Position numbers and translations under genes: made by a program. Positions 9,339-18,012 of a DNA stretch of 64,000 nucleotides are shown one piece after another; the stretch's first letter is position 1, and every line of letters begins with the position of its first letter. This DNA is from Mesorhizobium sp. B2-4-15 (GTDB lineage Bacteria; Pseudomonadota; Alphaproteobacteria; Rhizobiales; Rhizobiaceae). The notes beneath the pieces were generated by a model. The model made no database searches. It was not told the origin of the DNA and saw only the letters and a list, made by a program, of their open reading frames with translations. The stretch covers positions 1 to 64,000 of the forward strand of contig NZ_VFUZ01000021.1 of the NCBI RefSeq assembly GCF_006658505.1, given 5' to 3'.

Positions 9339-10595
9339 TCAGCCGAACTTCCGTTGGGCATCCAAAGCCAGGCCAAGGCCGACCGAGCCGAACATGTCGC
9401 CTTCGATGACGGAAGCCTGCGGCACCAGCGACAGGATTTCCCGTCTTGCCAGCGGGATCGCGGTCGATCCGCCGGTGAGGAACACCGCCGTGATGTCCGC
9501 CGGCTTGACCTGCGCGTCGCGGAAGGTCTGGCCGACCGTTTCGGTGATCCGCTCGATATCCCTGGCGATCGTGGCGTTCAGCCCCTCGCGCGTGATCTCG
9601 GCGGCGAACGCGGCGCCCGGCAGCGTCACGGCGACTTCCGCCGACGACCTGTCGGTCAGCTCTATCTTGGCCTTTTCGACCAATGCCGCCAGCGCGTGCC
9701 CATAGCGATGCTCGACGATGTGGATGAAGCGGTCGACCAGATCGGCGCGTTCGGCCTCGTAGCGGATCTGGCGCAGATGCGTCATCGCCTTGGCGGTATA
9801 AACCAGGTTGATGCGCTGCCATGTGGCGAGATCGATGAAATAGCTTGCCGGCAGATTGCGCTTGCCGTCCTTGGTCGGGGTCAAATAGCCGAGCCTCGGC
9901 ATCACATGGGCGATGCTAAGCAGCCGGTCGAAGTCGGTGCCTCCGATATGGACGCCACGGCTGGCCAGTATATCGTCCTTGCGGTCGAATGACCGGGCGC
10001 GCTGCGGCGAGACCTTGACGATCGAGAAGTCCGACGTGCCGCCGCCCATGTCGATGATCAGCGCCAGTTCCTCGCGCGTCACCTTCTGTTCGTAGTCGAG
10101 CGCCGCGGCGATCGGCTCGAATTGGAAAGCGATATGCTTGAAGCCTTGCGCGTGGGCAGCAGCTTCGAGCTCGCTCTGCGCCTTCGCATCGGCCTTGGCA
10201 TCGTCATCGACGAATTGTACCGGCCGGCCGAGCACCACGCTCTCGACCGCACCGCCGGCGTGTTCCTGCAGCCTTTTCCTGAGATGACCGATGAACAGGC
10301 CGACGATCTCCATGAAGCCGATCGAGCGCGCCTTGATGCGGGTCTTTTCGTGCGCGAGCGAGCTGCCAAGCACGCTCTTCAGCGAGCGCATCAATCGGCC
10401 TTCGACCGCATCCGTGTAATTGGCGATGGCCTGGCGGCCGTAGCCGATGCGGCCGTCCTCGAAGTTGAAGAAGACGGCACTCGGCAAGGTGACCTGGCCG
10501 TCCTCAAGAGGAACGAGGTGCGGCTGTCCGCTGCTGACCACGCCGACGGTGGAGTTTGACGTGCCGAAATCAATGCCGGCGAATGCTGGTCGCAT
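9339..10595 (-). CDS. Hsp70-family ATPase, YegD-like
   Basis: This 418-residue protein contains the actin-like ATPase fold of Hsp70. It has the phosphate-1 loop GIDFGTSNSTVG at the N-terminus, IDMGGGTSDFS in the middle (phosphate 2) and FLTGGSTAIPL near the end (adenosine site). It stops shortly after the nucleotide-binding domain, so the substrate-binding and lid domains of DnaK are missing, as in YegD-type proteins. It stands alone between the lysR gene and a membrane-protein pair, and its physiological role cannot be told from the sequence. The ATG start gives the expected N-terminal motif at once. Confidence 0.9.
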   Translation of the reverse strand: MRPAFAGIDFGTSNSTVGVVSSGQPHLVPLEDGQVTLPSAVFFNFEDGRIGYGRQAIANYTDAVEGRLMRSLKSVLGSSLAHEKTRIKARSIGFMEIVGLFIGHLRKRLQEHAGGAVESVVLGRPVQFVDDDAKADAKAQSELEAAAHAQGFKHIAFQFEPIAAALDYEQKVTREELALIIDMGGGTSDFSIVKVSPQRARSFDRKDDILASRGVHIGGTDFDRLLSIAHVMPRLGYLTPTKDGKRNLPASYFIDLATWQRINLVYTAKAMTHLRQIRYEAERADLVDRFIHIVEHRYGHALAALVEKAKIELTDRSSAEVAVTLPGAAFAAEITREGLNATIARDIERITETVGQTFRDAQVKPADITAVFLTGGSTAIPLARREILSLVPQASVIEGDMFGSVGLGLALDAQRKFG

Positions 10596-10765
10596 CGCAG
10601 CCTCCTGTCATTGGCGGGCAGCGTATCGGCGCTCGCGGGAGAGGTGCGCGCCTTGGTTTCGGGCGACCGAACCACTCTGCCGGATTGAATTGTGCGTGTA
10701 TGCCCGTCGGGCGGGGAGGTGCGGTCTATAGCATGGCGCGAGAAAGGGAAACCCCTTTTGGCGTC

Positions 10766-11557
10766 TCAGTCCTTGCGGAAGAGCAGCCTGCCGAGCCAGC
10801 CCGTTATCATGGCCAGCGATATGGCGAAGACGCCATAGAGGAAAGAGTAGTCGTGGGCGACGCGGAAGATCGACTGCTCGAAACCGGACTTGCGGATTTC
10901 CAGCTGGGCCGAGCTTTCCTTGATGAACAGGCCGCTCTTGAACAGGAAGGCGCGCGCCTTGTGGGTGCCGACCGGAACATTCGGCGCCAGCCGAACTGTG
11001 GCGCGGAACAGGTTCTGCGACAGGAACTGCACGCCGCCGACATTCTCGCTGTAGAGGCCGGTCGCCGATTTGCGCTCGCGCAAGGCCGCGGTGAATTCCT
11101 CGATCGTGGCCGGGCTATCGCCGGCGTCCGCGGGCTGCATGTAGAGATTGGAGGCGCCGAGCGACAGCTGCCTGTAGCTGTTCGGTTCGGTGATGTCCTG
11201 CAGCGGTCGTGTCGTCGCAACCGAATAGGAGACCGGCACGTTCTCGAAGGTCTCGGATTCCAGATTGATCCAAACACCGAGCACCCGGTCCTTGCGGCGT
11301 ACCACTACCGGCTTGGGTGGCCCTTCAAGCACGACGATGACATCGTAGCGACCCTGGCGCGCAACCAGCGGATCGGGGTTTTCCAGCGAACCGAAGATGG
11401 TCAGGTCGGCGCCGGAAAAGCCGGCGGTGATGGAGACATTGTCCGTAGAAAGGCCGATCTGAATGCTTTCTATCGGTGGCGTCTGTGCTCTCGCCGGCGT
11501 GGTTGGCGCAAGCAAGGACAGGAAGATGGCGGTTGCGAGCGTCCCCAACCCCCTCAT
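10766..11557 (-). CDS. TIGR02186-family membrane protein paired with TauE
   Basis: This 263-residue protein has an N-terminal signal peptide ending around ARAQ, a long beta-rich extracytoplasmic region and one C-terminal membrane helix (around LYGVFAISLAMITGWLG). It matches the alphaproteobacterial family TIGR02186, which is habitually encoded beside a TauE/SafE permease. The ATG overlaps the upstream permease stop by a few bases, so the two are coupled. Its function is unknown; an accessory role in export of a small anion is plausible from the pairing. A longer in-frame reading running back into the permease gene was rejected. Confidence 0.82.
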   Translation of the reverse strand: MRGLGTLATAIFLSLLAPTTPARAQTPPIESIQIGLSTDNVSITAGFSGADLTIFGSLENPDPLVARQGRYDVIVVLEGPPKPVVVRRKDRVLGVWINLESETFENVPVSYSVATTRPLQDITEPNSYRQLSLGASNLYMQPADAGDSPATIEEFTAALRERKSATGLYSENVGGVQFLSQNLFRATVRLAPNVPVGTHKARAFLFKSGLFIKESSAQLEIRKSGFEQSIFRVAHDYSFLYGVFAISLAMITGWLGRLLFRKD

Positions 11558-12480
11558 CAGTTGAGACCCGCGCCGGACAGCGAATAGAGATTGGGCGGCG
11601 TCACGAACAGATCGATGGCAAGCCGGATTGCCACGGCCAGCACCAGCAAAGCCAGCAGCGCCCTCAATTGCTCGCCGCGCAGCCTCTGGCCGGCCTTGGC
11701 GCCATATTGCGCGCCGGCCACGCCGCCGGCCATCAGCAGGAAGGCCAGCATCACATCGACGGTTTGGTTGGTGGTTGCGTGGACCAGCGTCGTGTAGGCG
11801 GAGGTGAAGATGATCTGGAACAGCGAAGTGCCGATAACGACGTTGGTGGGCACTTTGAGCAGATAGATCAGCGCCGGCACCATGATGAAACCGCCGCCGA
11901 CACCCATGATGGACGACAGGAAGCCGATGCCGGCACCAAGGCCAAGCACCGGGATGACGCTGACGAACAGTTTCGACGCCCTGAAGCGCATCTTCAGCGG
12001 CAGGCGGTGGATCCAATTGTGCTGGCCGGATTTCTTCAGCACCGGCGCCGCGCCACTGCGCGTGGCGCGCAGGGCATTGACGCTTTCGACCAGCATCAGA
12101 CCGCCGACGGTGCCGAGCAGCACGACATAAAGCAGCGAGATGAACAGGTCGAGCTGACCAAGCCTGCGCAGCAAACCGAAGACAAAGATGCCGCCGGTGG
12201 AGCCGACGATGCCGCCCGCCAGGAGCACCCCACCGAGCTTGAAGTCGAGCGTCCCCCGCTTCATGTGCGACAGCGCGCCGGAGAAGGATGAGGCGATGAC
12301 CTGGTTGGCGCCGGTGGCGACCGCGATCGCCGGGGGGATGTTGTAGAAGATCAGCAGCGGTGTGATGAGAAAGCCGCCGCCGACGCCGAACATGCCCGAC
12401 AGGAAGCCCACCGCGGCCCCCATGGCCAGCAGCACGAAGACGTTGACGGAAATTTCCGCAATCGGGAGATAGATGCCCAC
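11557..12480 (-). CDS. Sulfite exporter TauE/SafE family permease
   Basis: This 307-residue integral membrane protein has about eight helices and the internal duplication typical of TauE/SafE: GFLSGMFGVGGGFLITP near the N-terminus is echoed by GFLSSIMGVGGGFIMVP in the second half. Members export sulfite, sulfoacetate or related organosulfonates, though many are uncharacterised. It is the first gene of a two-gene unit with the TIGR02186 protein. The molybdoenzyme operon 4 kb away suggests a sulfite-detoxification neighbourhood, but the intervening Hsp70-like gene shows they are not one operon. Confidence 0.9.
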   Translation of the reverse strand: MGIYLPIAEISVNVFVLLAMGAAVGFLSGMFGVGGGFLITPLLIFYNIPPAIAVATGANQVIASSFSGALSHMKRGTLDFKLGGVLLAGGIVGSTGGIFVFGLLRRLGQLDLFISLLYVVLLGTVGGLMLVESVNALRATRSGAAPVLKKSGQHNWIHRLPLKMRFRASKLFVSVIPVLGLGAGIGFLSSIMGVGGGFIMVPALIYLLKVPTNVVIGTSLFQIIFTSAYTTLVHATTNQTVDVMLAFLLMAGGVAGAQYGAKAGQRLRGEQLRALLALLVLAVAIRLAIDLFVTPPNLYSLSGAGLN

Positions 12481-12567
12481 CCGTCAGTCTCGATCAGTTT
12501 GCCTGTCGGCCAATGCTGCCGCGGCTGGCAGTCTCGCACCGAAAAGCCAATTTTTTCTTGCGCCGAA

Positions 12568-12596
12568 ACGGTGGTGGGGTCAAACCCCGCCACCGT
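12568..12596 (-). terminator. Stem-loop downstream of podJ
   Basis: The arms ACGGTGG...GGGGT and ACCCC...CCACCGT form a 12-position stem with one imperfect pair and a three-base loop. A run of A on the plus strand near 12549-12556 supplies T residues a little downstream on the minus strand. It lies 77 bases after the podJ stop and before tauE, so it probably ends the podJ transcript. Confidence 0.6.
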
Positions 12597-12672
12597 GCCG
12601 AAACAAAAAATATCTCAATCAGTTAACAGGCAAATGTGTGGCAGGGGCATCGCGGAAACGACGCTTCTTCCG

Positions 12673-15600
12673 TTATTTGCGCGCCAGCAGTGCCCTGACC
12701 AGTTTTTCATCGACGGCACCGGTCGCCGGCAGCTTGTTGTCGGTCTGGAAAGCGATGATAGCGTTCTTGGTCTTGTCGCCCATGACGCCATCGGCGCCGC
12801 CGGCATCATAGCCGTTCTTGTTGAGGATCAGTTGGATGTTCTTGACCGCCTTCTTCATATCGATGCCGGCGGTCGTCTGCGGCGTGCCCTCCTGCCAGGA
12901 TTCGGGAATGTCGGCCGAATTGGCCGCCGCGTTGAGTGGCTTGGCCTTCCACAATTCGGTCGCGGCACGGGCGCGCTCCAGCTGTTCGGGCCGCAGCGCA
13001 TTGGCTATCTCGTCGCGTTTGGTAGCCGCATCCTTGTCGCCGGTCTTGGCGACCAGCGCGAACCATTTGTAGGACTCCTCGAGGTTCTGCTTCATGCCGA
13101 CGCCCTTGGCGGCGAGGATGCCGAGATTGAACTGGCTGTCCTTGACGCCGAGGTCGGCGGCCTCCTGGAACCAGTGCGCGGCCGATTCATTGTCGGTCAC
13201 CCCATCCGCGGCCATGGCGAACAGCACGGCCAGATTGTGCATGGCGCTGGCGTTGCCCTGCTCGGCGGCGAGCTGGTACCAGGTCTTCGACTTCTTGATG
13301 TCGCGGGCGACGCCGATGCCCTTCTCGTAGAAATTGCCGATGCGGTATTCGGCCGGCGCGAAGCCCAGTTCAGCCGACTTCTCATACCATTTGGCGGCCG
13401 CCGCCATGTCTTCCTTGACGCCGCGCGACTCCGCGTAGCGCGAGCCGATCTCGAACAGCGCCTTGGCGTCGCCGCCAGCGGCGGCATCGCGCAGCGCGGC
13501 CGGGCCGGCATCGGCCGGGATGTCGAACTTGGCCGTCGCTGGCGTCGGCGCAACGGCGGCATCCTTAGCGGGGCTGTCGTTGGTCGCCATTGGCATGGCC
13601 GGCTGCGAAGCGGTATCCGTCCCTTGCGCGCCGCTGGCGACAGCGGCCGGCGCTGAAGCCGTAGCCTCCGGGGCCATGGAAACGGGCGCGGTTGGCGCCG
13701 GAGCGGCCGAAGCCATCGCCTCGGGGGCGTTGGCGCTCGGGCCGGAAGACGTGGCCGAAGCCGCGGACGCCGCCGGCGCCGTATTCGCCATCGCGTCCGT
13801 GTCTGACGGCATGGCGAGCGCGGTCTGCGCGACCATCTCATTCTTGCTTGCCGGAACGGAGGGATCGGCTTGCCTGACGGGGCGGGCAGGCGCGCTGTCC
13901 GTTGTCGCCGGCTGGGTTTCGATCTTCGGCTGGCTCGCCATGTCGACGGATGCCGTCTGCACTGGTTGCGCGGTGATGATCGGGGTCGCGTCGTTATTTG
14001 CCACCTGGGCCGGATCCGAGAGAAACGCCTTGCCGAGCTGCAGGCCGGCAAGCGCCAGCATGATCGCTGCCGCAGCCATCAGGATCGGCTTGCGCCGCGC
14101 CTTGAGCAGGTCGCCGATTCTCAGTGCCTTCACCGGTCCTTTCATGGTCGACTGGCGCTTCAAGGCATCCGCCTCGGCTGCGGCGGCCTGGGCGGCCCGC
14201 CGGGCGGCCGCGATGAAATCCGATTTCGCGGCATCGCTTTCACTGGGCCTTGCCGGTTGCGCCCGCTCGTCGCGCACACGCTTCATGATGGCATTAAGGT
14301 CGGGTGCGCCGGAGCCGGGTTCCAGCGGGCGGTTGGCCACTTTCGGGTCGAGCGGCTCGTCGAGATCAATACTCGGGATCTCGGCGCTCGGCGCCGAGCC
14401 AGCCAGCGGCGGAACATCCGCCGTCTTCTTGCTCTTGAAGGCGCGTGCCAGCCCACCGAACAACGATTTGCGGCCAGCCGGCTGATCCTTCTCGGCGATG
14501 GTGTCGGAACCGAGTGCGGCCATGGCGGCGGCGGCGGCGGCTTCCGCCGGCGTGCGGGCGCCCGGCCCACGTGGCAGCCGCGTATCGGCATGCACCACCG
14601 GCTCGCCGGGGAAACCAGGTTCACCGCGCGATATGGCCGCGGCACGCGCGTCGAGATCGGCCAAGTCACCGCTCAGCGGCAGCGGTTCGTCAATGTTCAT
14701 CGACGGCGCGTTCACGGTCATCTTGGGCCGCCGTGCGCCCCGCCAGCCGCTCGTATCCACCGGCGCGGTATCCAGGAGCTCGCTTACCGCTTCGGACGGT
14801 TCGCTGGTTTCCAGCGAACCCAGCCTGTCGACAATCTTGAGCAGCGTATCGTGGATGGCCTCGAATGTGCGCGAATTGCGCTCGTCGGAACGGCGCGTCA
14901 GACTTTCCAGTGTCTTCAGGTCCTGGGCGAGGCCTGAAACCGCCGTCGTGTTGGCGTTCGAACCGGCCAATGACCGCACCGCGTTCTCGGCTGCTTCGCG
15001 TGCCGCGCCGAGAATGGAATCGCGGGTTCCCGCCAGCGCCTTCTCGATTTCGTCGAGGCGGGGGCTGATGTCTTCGAATTCTGGCAGCGGCGTGCTGGGC
15101 TTGGACAGGTGAGCCGACAGGCCGGCGACCTGCGCCTCCAGGCTGCGGATCAGCGCCGGATCGATGCCGGCCACCTGCGCCGCCGACGCGTCCAGCCGGC
15201 TTGAAATGTCCTCGAGCCGGCTTTCCAGTCCACGGATCGCCGCTTCGCCGGCAGGATCGGGAACGCGCGTTTCCATGCGCTGGGCGAGTGCGGTGAAGCG
15301 GGCGTCGATGGCTTCCATGATGCCGGCGCTGTCGATCTGCGGAATCATGCGCTGGTCAAGCCGGTCGGCAACTTCGTCCAGCCGGCGTTCGAGATCGCGA
15401 AACAGCATGTTGCCCTGTTCGATGGCGTCGCCCTGGCGGCGTTCCATCATGCCGGACAGCACGTCGAAGCGTTGCTCCAGCCCATGGAAGATATAGTCGG
15501 CGTCCGGCATGGCCGGCGCCTGGTCGATCTTGTCGGCGATGAGCGTGATCTGTTTGGCCAGCCGTTCCATCGCCTGTTCGGGCAGGTTGGCGCGACCGGC

Positions 15601-16749
15601 CAATTCGTCGACCCGGTTGGACAGCGTGCTCAGGCGATCCATGACCGCGTTGCCGGGGCGGTCCTGCGCCACTTCCTCGATCTGCCGGGCGAGCGAGTCG
15701 ATACGCTTCTCGATGCGCTCGAAAGCTTCATGGTCGACCGAATTGGCCTGTGCCGCGACGGTCGAGGCGACGATGGCACGGGAAATCTCGTCCAGCCGCT
15801 CGTCGATCATGGCAAGCGTGTCGCCGCCGCGATTGTCCTGCTGGCTGGCGAAGTGATCGACGGCGCCGGCAAGTGTGCGGACCTTTTCCTCCAGCGAGCG
15901 TAGCGACAGCGATTCCGGCAGGTTGTTGACGGCATTGCTGATCTGCTCCAGCCGGCCGGTCAGGGCCGCAAGGGCGGGATCGTCCGAGCGTTTGCGCTGG
16001 TCGGCATCGACCCTGTCTTCGAAAGCCGTCCAGCGGCGGTCGAAATCGTCCCAGCGGCGGTCGACCTTCTGCACGCTCTCCTCGCGCGCCAGCGTATCGA
16101 GCGCGGTCTTGACCTGCTCGAGCTCCAGCCGCAGCAGGTTGACGCTTCTGTCGTCGCTCTTTTCCGACAGCGACTTGATGGCGCCGGAAAGCCGTTCGAA
16201 TTCGATGCCGAGTTCGGCGCTGCCCTTGCCCGATGCGCCGGGCCTGGCGTTCGACTGGAAGGCGCGGTCGATATCCTTGCGCAGCGCATCGAATTCGCGC
16301 TGCAGCCCTGCCGTCATCTGGTGGCGCAGCTCCTCGCGCATGCCGCGCAGTTCGCCGGCGATCTTGCCGACCATGGCGACGCTGTCTTCCTGGCCGCGGA
16401 CGCGGTCGATGTCGCGGGCGATGGCCTGGTAGTTCTGGTCGAAGGAGGGGGCAGGCGCCGGATTCTGAGGGCGCGGGGCCGGCTGCGGTTCCTCGTACCA
16501 GCGCTGCTGGCCGGTTGGCTGGGCGGCTGGATAATGGGGGTCGGCGGCGGGATAGCGTGGCTCGGTCGCGGGATAGCGCGGGTCGGCGCCGTATTGGCGG
16601 GAAGCGGGACTCGCCGTCACCTCCTCGCGCGTCTGCCCCAGTCGCTGTTCCAGCGTCTCCAGCGAGCGGTTCAGTTGCTCGAGCGTGGTCTGTGGCCTGC
16701 GCTGCCTGCCGGCGTTGAGTGTATCGAGGTAGGACCGCTTGCTGTTCAT
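12673..16749 (-). CDS. podJ: PodJ-like polar localisation factor: coiled coil, one membrane helix, Sel1 repeats, peptidoglycan-binding domain
   Basis: This 1358-residue protein has a long N-terminal charged coiled-coil half (roughly residues 1-650), then a low-complexity linker. A single membrane helix at about 885-907 (around MAAAAIMLALAGLQLGKAFL) follows, then an Ala/Pro/Thr-rich periplasmic linker. The C-terminus has about four Sel1-like repeats (GSRYAESRGVKEDMAAAAKW and copies) and a peptidoglycan-binding domain ending at the C-terminus (GYDAGGADGVMGDKTKNAI). That order matches PodJ, which marks the new or old pole and recruits polarity and cell-cycle proteins in alphaproteobacteria. The gene is monocistronic, with a stem-loop after it. 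A CtrA-like motif lies about 205 bases upstream. Confidence 0.88.
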   Translation of the reverse strand: MNSKRSYLDTLNAGRQRRPQTTLEQLNRSLETLEQRLGQTREEVTASPASRQYGADPRYPATEPRYPAADPHYPAAQPTGQQRWYEEPQPAPRPQNPAPAPSFDQNYQAIARDIDRVRGQEDSVAMVGKIAGELRGMREELRHQMTAGLQREFDALRKDIDRAFQSNARPGASGKGSAELGIEFERLSGAIKSLSEKSDDRSVNLLRLELEQVKTALDTLAREESVQKVDRRWDDFDRRWTAFEDRVDADQRKRSDDPALAALTGRLEQISNAVNNLPESLSLRSLEEKVRTLAGAVDHFASQQDNRGGDTLAMIDERLDEISRAIVASTVAAQANSVDHEAFERIEKRIDSLARQIEEVAQDRPGNAVMDRLSTLSNRVDELAGRANLPEQAMERLAKQITLIADKIDQAPAMPDADYIFHGLEQRFDVLSGMMERRQGDAIEQGNMLFRDLERRLDEVADRLDQRMIPQIDSAGIMEAIDARFTALAQRMETRVPDPAGEAAIRGLESRLEDISSRLDASAAQVAGIDPALIRSLEAQVAGLSAHLSKPSTPLPEFEDISPRLDEIEKALAGTRDSILGAAREAAENAVRSLAGSNANTTAVSGLAQDLKTLESLTRRSDERNSRTFEAIHDTLLKIVDRLGSLETSEPSEAVSELLDTAPVDTSGWRGARRPKMTVNAPSMNIDEPLPLSGDLADLDARAAAISRGEPGFPGEPVVHADTRLPRGPGARTPAEAAAAAAMAALGSDTIAEKDQPAGRKSLFGGLARAFKSKKTADVPPLAGSAPSAEIPSIDLDEPLDPKVANRPLEPGSGAPDLNAIMKRVRDERAQPARPSESDAAKSDFIAAARRAAQAAAAEADALKRQSTMKGPVKALRIGDLLKARRKPILMAAAAIMLALAGLQLGKAFLSDPAQVANNDATPIITAQPVQTASVDMASQPKIETQPATTDSAPARPVRQADPSVPASKNEMVAQTALAMPSDTDAMANTAPAASAASATSSGPSANAPEAMASAAPAPTAPVSMAPEATASAPAAVASGAQGTDTASQPAMPMATNDSPAKDAAVAPTPATAKFDIPADAGPAALRDAAAGGDAKALFEIGSRYAESRGVKEDMAAAAKWYEKSAELGFAPAEYRIGNFYEKGIGVARDIKKSKTWYQLAAEQGNASAMHNLAVLFAMAADGVTDNESAAHWFQEAADLGVKDSQFNLGILAAKGVGMKQNLEESYKWFALVAKTGDKDAATKRDEIANALRPEQLERARAATELWKAKPLNAAANSADIPESWQEGTPQTTAGIDMKKAVKNIQLILNKNGYDAGGADGVMGDKTKNAIIAFQTDNKLPATGAVDEKLVRALLARK

Positions 16750-16953
16750 CGGTGCGTCCGTCTTTCAGATTGGCCGGTTTGCGACCAGCTCTCCAAGTCC
16801 CTGCCGGAACGAAGGCGACCGCGCTTCCATGCCACGGTGGAAGACAAGCTTCCCGGGTTTCACCCGCGCTCCGAAAAACCGTGAGAAATTCGATACAGGA
16901 TAAACACGGGTAGCCGACACGCGCACATTTCGCCCAACGTGGTAAACAACGCG

Positions 16954-16967
16954 TTAACCAAGCTTAA
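16954..16967. promoter_or_regulatory. Candidate CtrA-like site upstream of podJ
   Basis: Two TTAA half-sites are separated by six bases (TTAACCAAGCTTAA). The CtrA consensus is TTAA-N7-TTAA, so the spacing is one short. The site lies between podJ and merR, about 205 bases from the podJ start. Caulobacter podJ is under cell-cycle control, which makes the location meaningful, but binding is unproven. Confidence 0.35.
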
Positions 16968-17063
16968 GAAGTTGCAAGGAAGTTGGCTGTCGCTGCCCGC
17001 AGTGCGGCATAAAGCACCGATCACAGAACGCCCTTGCGTCATGAGGCGGCTATCGGTATAGAA

Positions 17064-17079
17064 TTGACGTAAACGTAAA
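17064..17079. promoter_or_regulatory. Candidate MerR operator upstream of merR (autoregulation)
   Basis: The 16-base dyad TTGACGTAAACGTAAA has 7-base arms around two bases, with six of seven positions paired. It lies about 128 bases before the merR ATG. The same core recurs in the perfect palindrome in front of the beta-oxidation operon at 17895-17926, so the pair probably marks binding sites of this MerR protein. Confidence 0.6.
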
Positions 17080-17206
17080 GGGCGCCTTGAAGCGTGCTGT
17101 TTGCGATTTTGTTTGTCGAAACCACGGCTGGAAGCACGCCCCCGCTTCCAGTCAGGCGACGCATGGTCCGGGACCGCGACGCCACCAACGGGGAAAGCCA
17201 GTGACC

Positions 17207-17668
17207 ATGAAGCTTATCTCGGCCGGCGAGACCGCGGCCAATACCAACAATATACCTGTCGAAGCCGGCGAGGATCTCGCCCGCATCGGCGAAATGGCCA
17301 AGAAATACGGCGTGACGCTGCGCACGCTGCGCTTCTACGAGGACAAAGGCCTGCTCAACCCGCAGCGTGACGGTTCGACCCGCCTCTACACGCGCCGCGA
17401 CAAGGCCCGGCTGAAGCTGATCCTGCTCGGCCGCAAGGTCGGGTTCTCGCTGCGCGACGTCAAGCAGATGATGGACCTTTACGATCCGACCGGTTCCAAC
17501 ACCAAGCAGTTGCGTCTGGCGCTGGACAAGTCGGAGAAGCAGCTTGCCCGCCTGCAGAAGCAGCGGGCGCTGATCGACGACGCCATCAACGAACTGAGCG
17601 GCTCGATGACGGCGGTGCGCCAGATGTTGGCCGAACGGACCACGCCGCAGGCGAGCGTCGCCAGCTAA
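17207..17668 (+). CDS. MerR-family regulator of the adjacent beta-oxidation operon (LiuR-like)
   Basis: This 153-residue protein has a MerR winged helix from about residue 25 (RIGEMAKKYGVTLRTLRFYEDKGLL) and a C-terminal coiled-coil dimerisation helix ending near the C-terminus. There are no cysteines for metal binding, so it belongs with MerR proteins that sense organic ligands such as CoA thioesters. The chosen ATG, 120 bases inside a longer open frame, is the usual beginning. A rho-independent terminator follows. Related LiuR-type regulators control branched-chain or fatty-acid catabolism, and the operators here connect it to the genes downstream. Confidence 0.88.
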   Translation: MKLISAGETAANTNNIPVEAGEDLARIGEMAKKYGVTLRTLRFYEDKGLLNPQRDGSTRLYTRRDKARLKLILLGRKVGFSLRDVKQMMDLYDPTGSNTKQLRLALDKSEKQLARLQKQRALIDDAINELSGSMTAVRQMLAERTTPQASVAS

Positions 17669-17733
17669 GGCAATTCCAGAAACGGTGTGAAGCGACTTTC
17701 CGTCCGCTTCCGATTAGCTGATCCCGACGATCA

Positions 17734-17765
17734 AAGCCGCGTGGCCGTGCCGCGCGGCTTTTTTG
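17734..17765 (+). terminator. Rho-independent terminator after merR
   Basis: AAGCCGCG at 17734-17741 pairs with CGCGGCTT at 17753-17760, and a T-rich run follows. It separates the regulator from the acyl-CoA dehydrogenase operon and shows that the operon has its own promoter. Confidence 0.85.
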
Positions 17766-17894
17766 TTTTCCTTGTCAGATTTGGTTTCCTTGTCAGACCG
17801 CACCCTGACCTCGCGAGATGTTGGCCGCTGGCCGGCATCATACCGCCCCGCCAGGCTCATTGCTTCTCAGAGTGCGGAAATCTTGTCGCAGCGA

Positions 17895-17926
17895 AAAAAT
17901 TGACGTTTACGCAAACGTCAATTTTT
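17895..17926. promoter_or_regulatory. Perfect 14-base-arm palindrome before the beta-oxidation operon
   Basis: Arms of 14 bases (left arm AAAAATTGACGTTT) flank the four bases ACGC. Two overlapping copies of the 16-base motif TTGACGTTTACGCAAA, one on each strand, are embedded in it. It ends 86 bases before the start of the first acyl-CoA dehydrogenase. The same core precedes merR, so it is very probably the operator for that regulator. Confidence 0.7.
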
Positions 17927-18012
17927 GCTATCCCCGGCTCCAACACGGGTCCGTATGCTGCCCTGACATGACTTCGGGGCTTCCGGACCAGGTCCGCAGG
18001 GTGGAGAAAAGC

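Noticed and set aside
13463..14937. Plus-strand frames across podJ, including an Ala/Gly-rich one
   Set aside because: They lie opposite the low-complexity linkers of podJ and have no domain or ribosome site.
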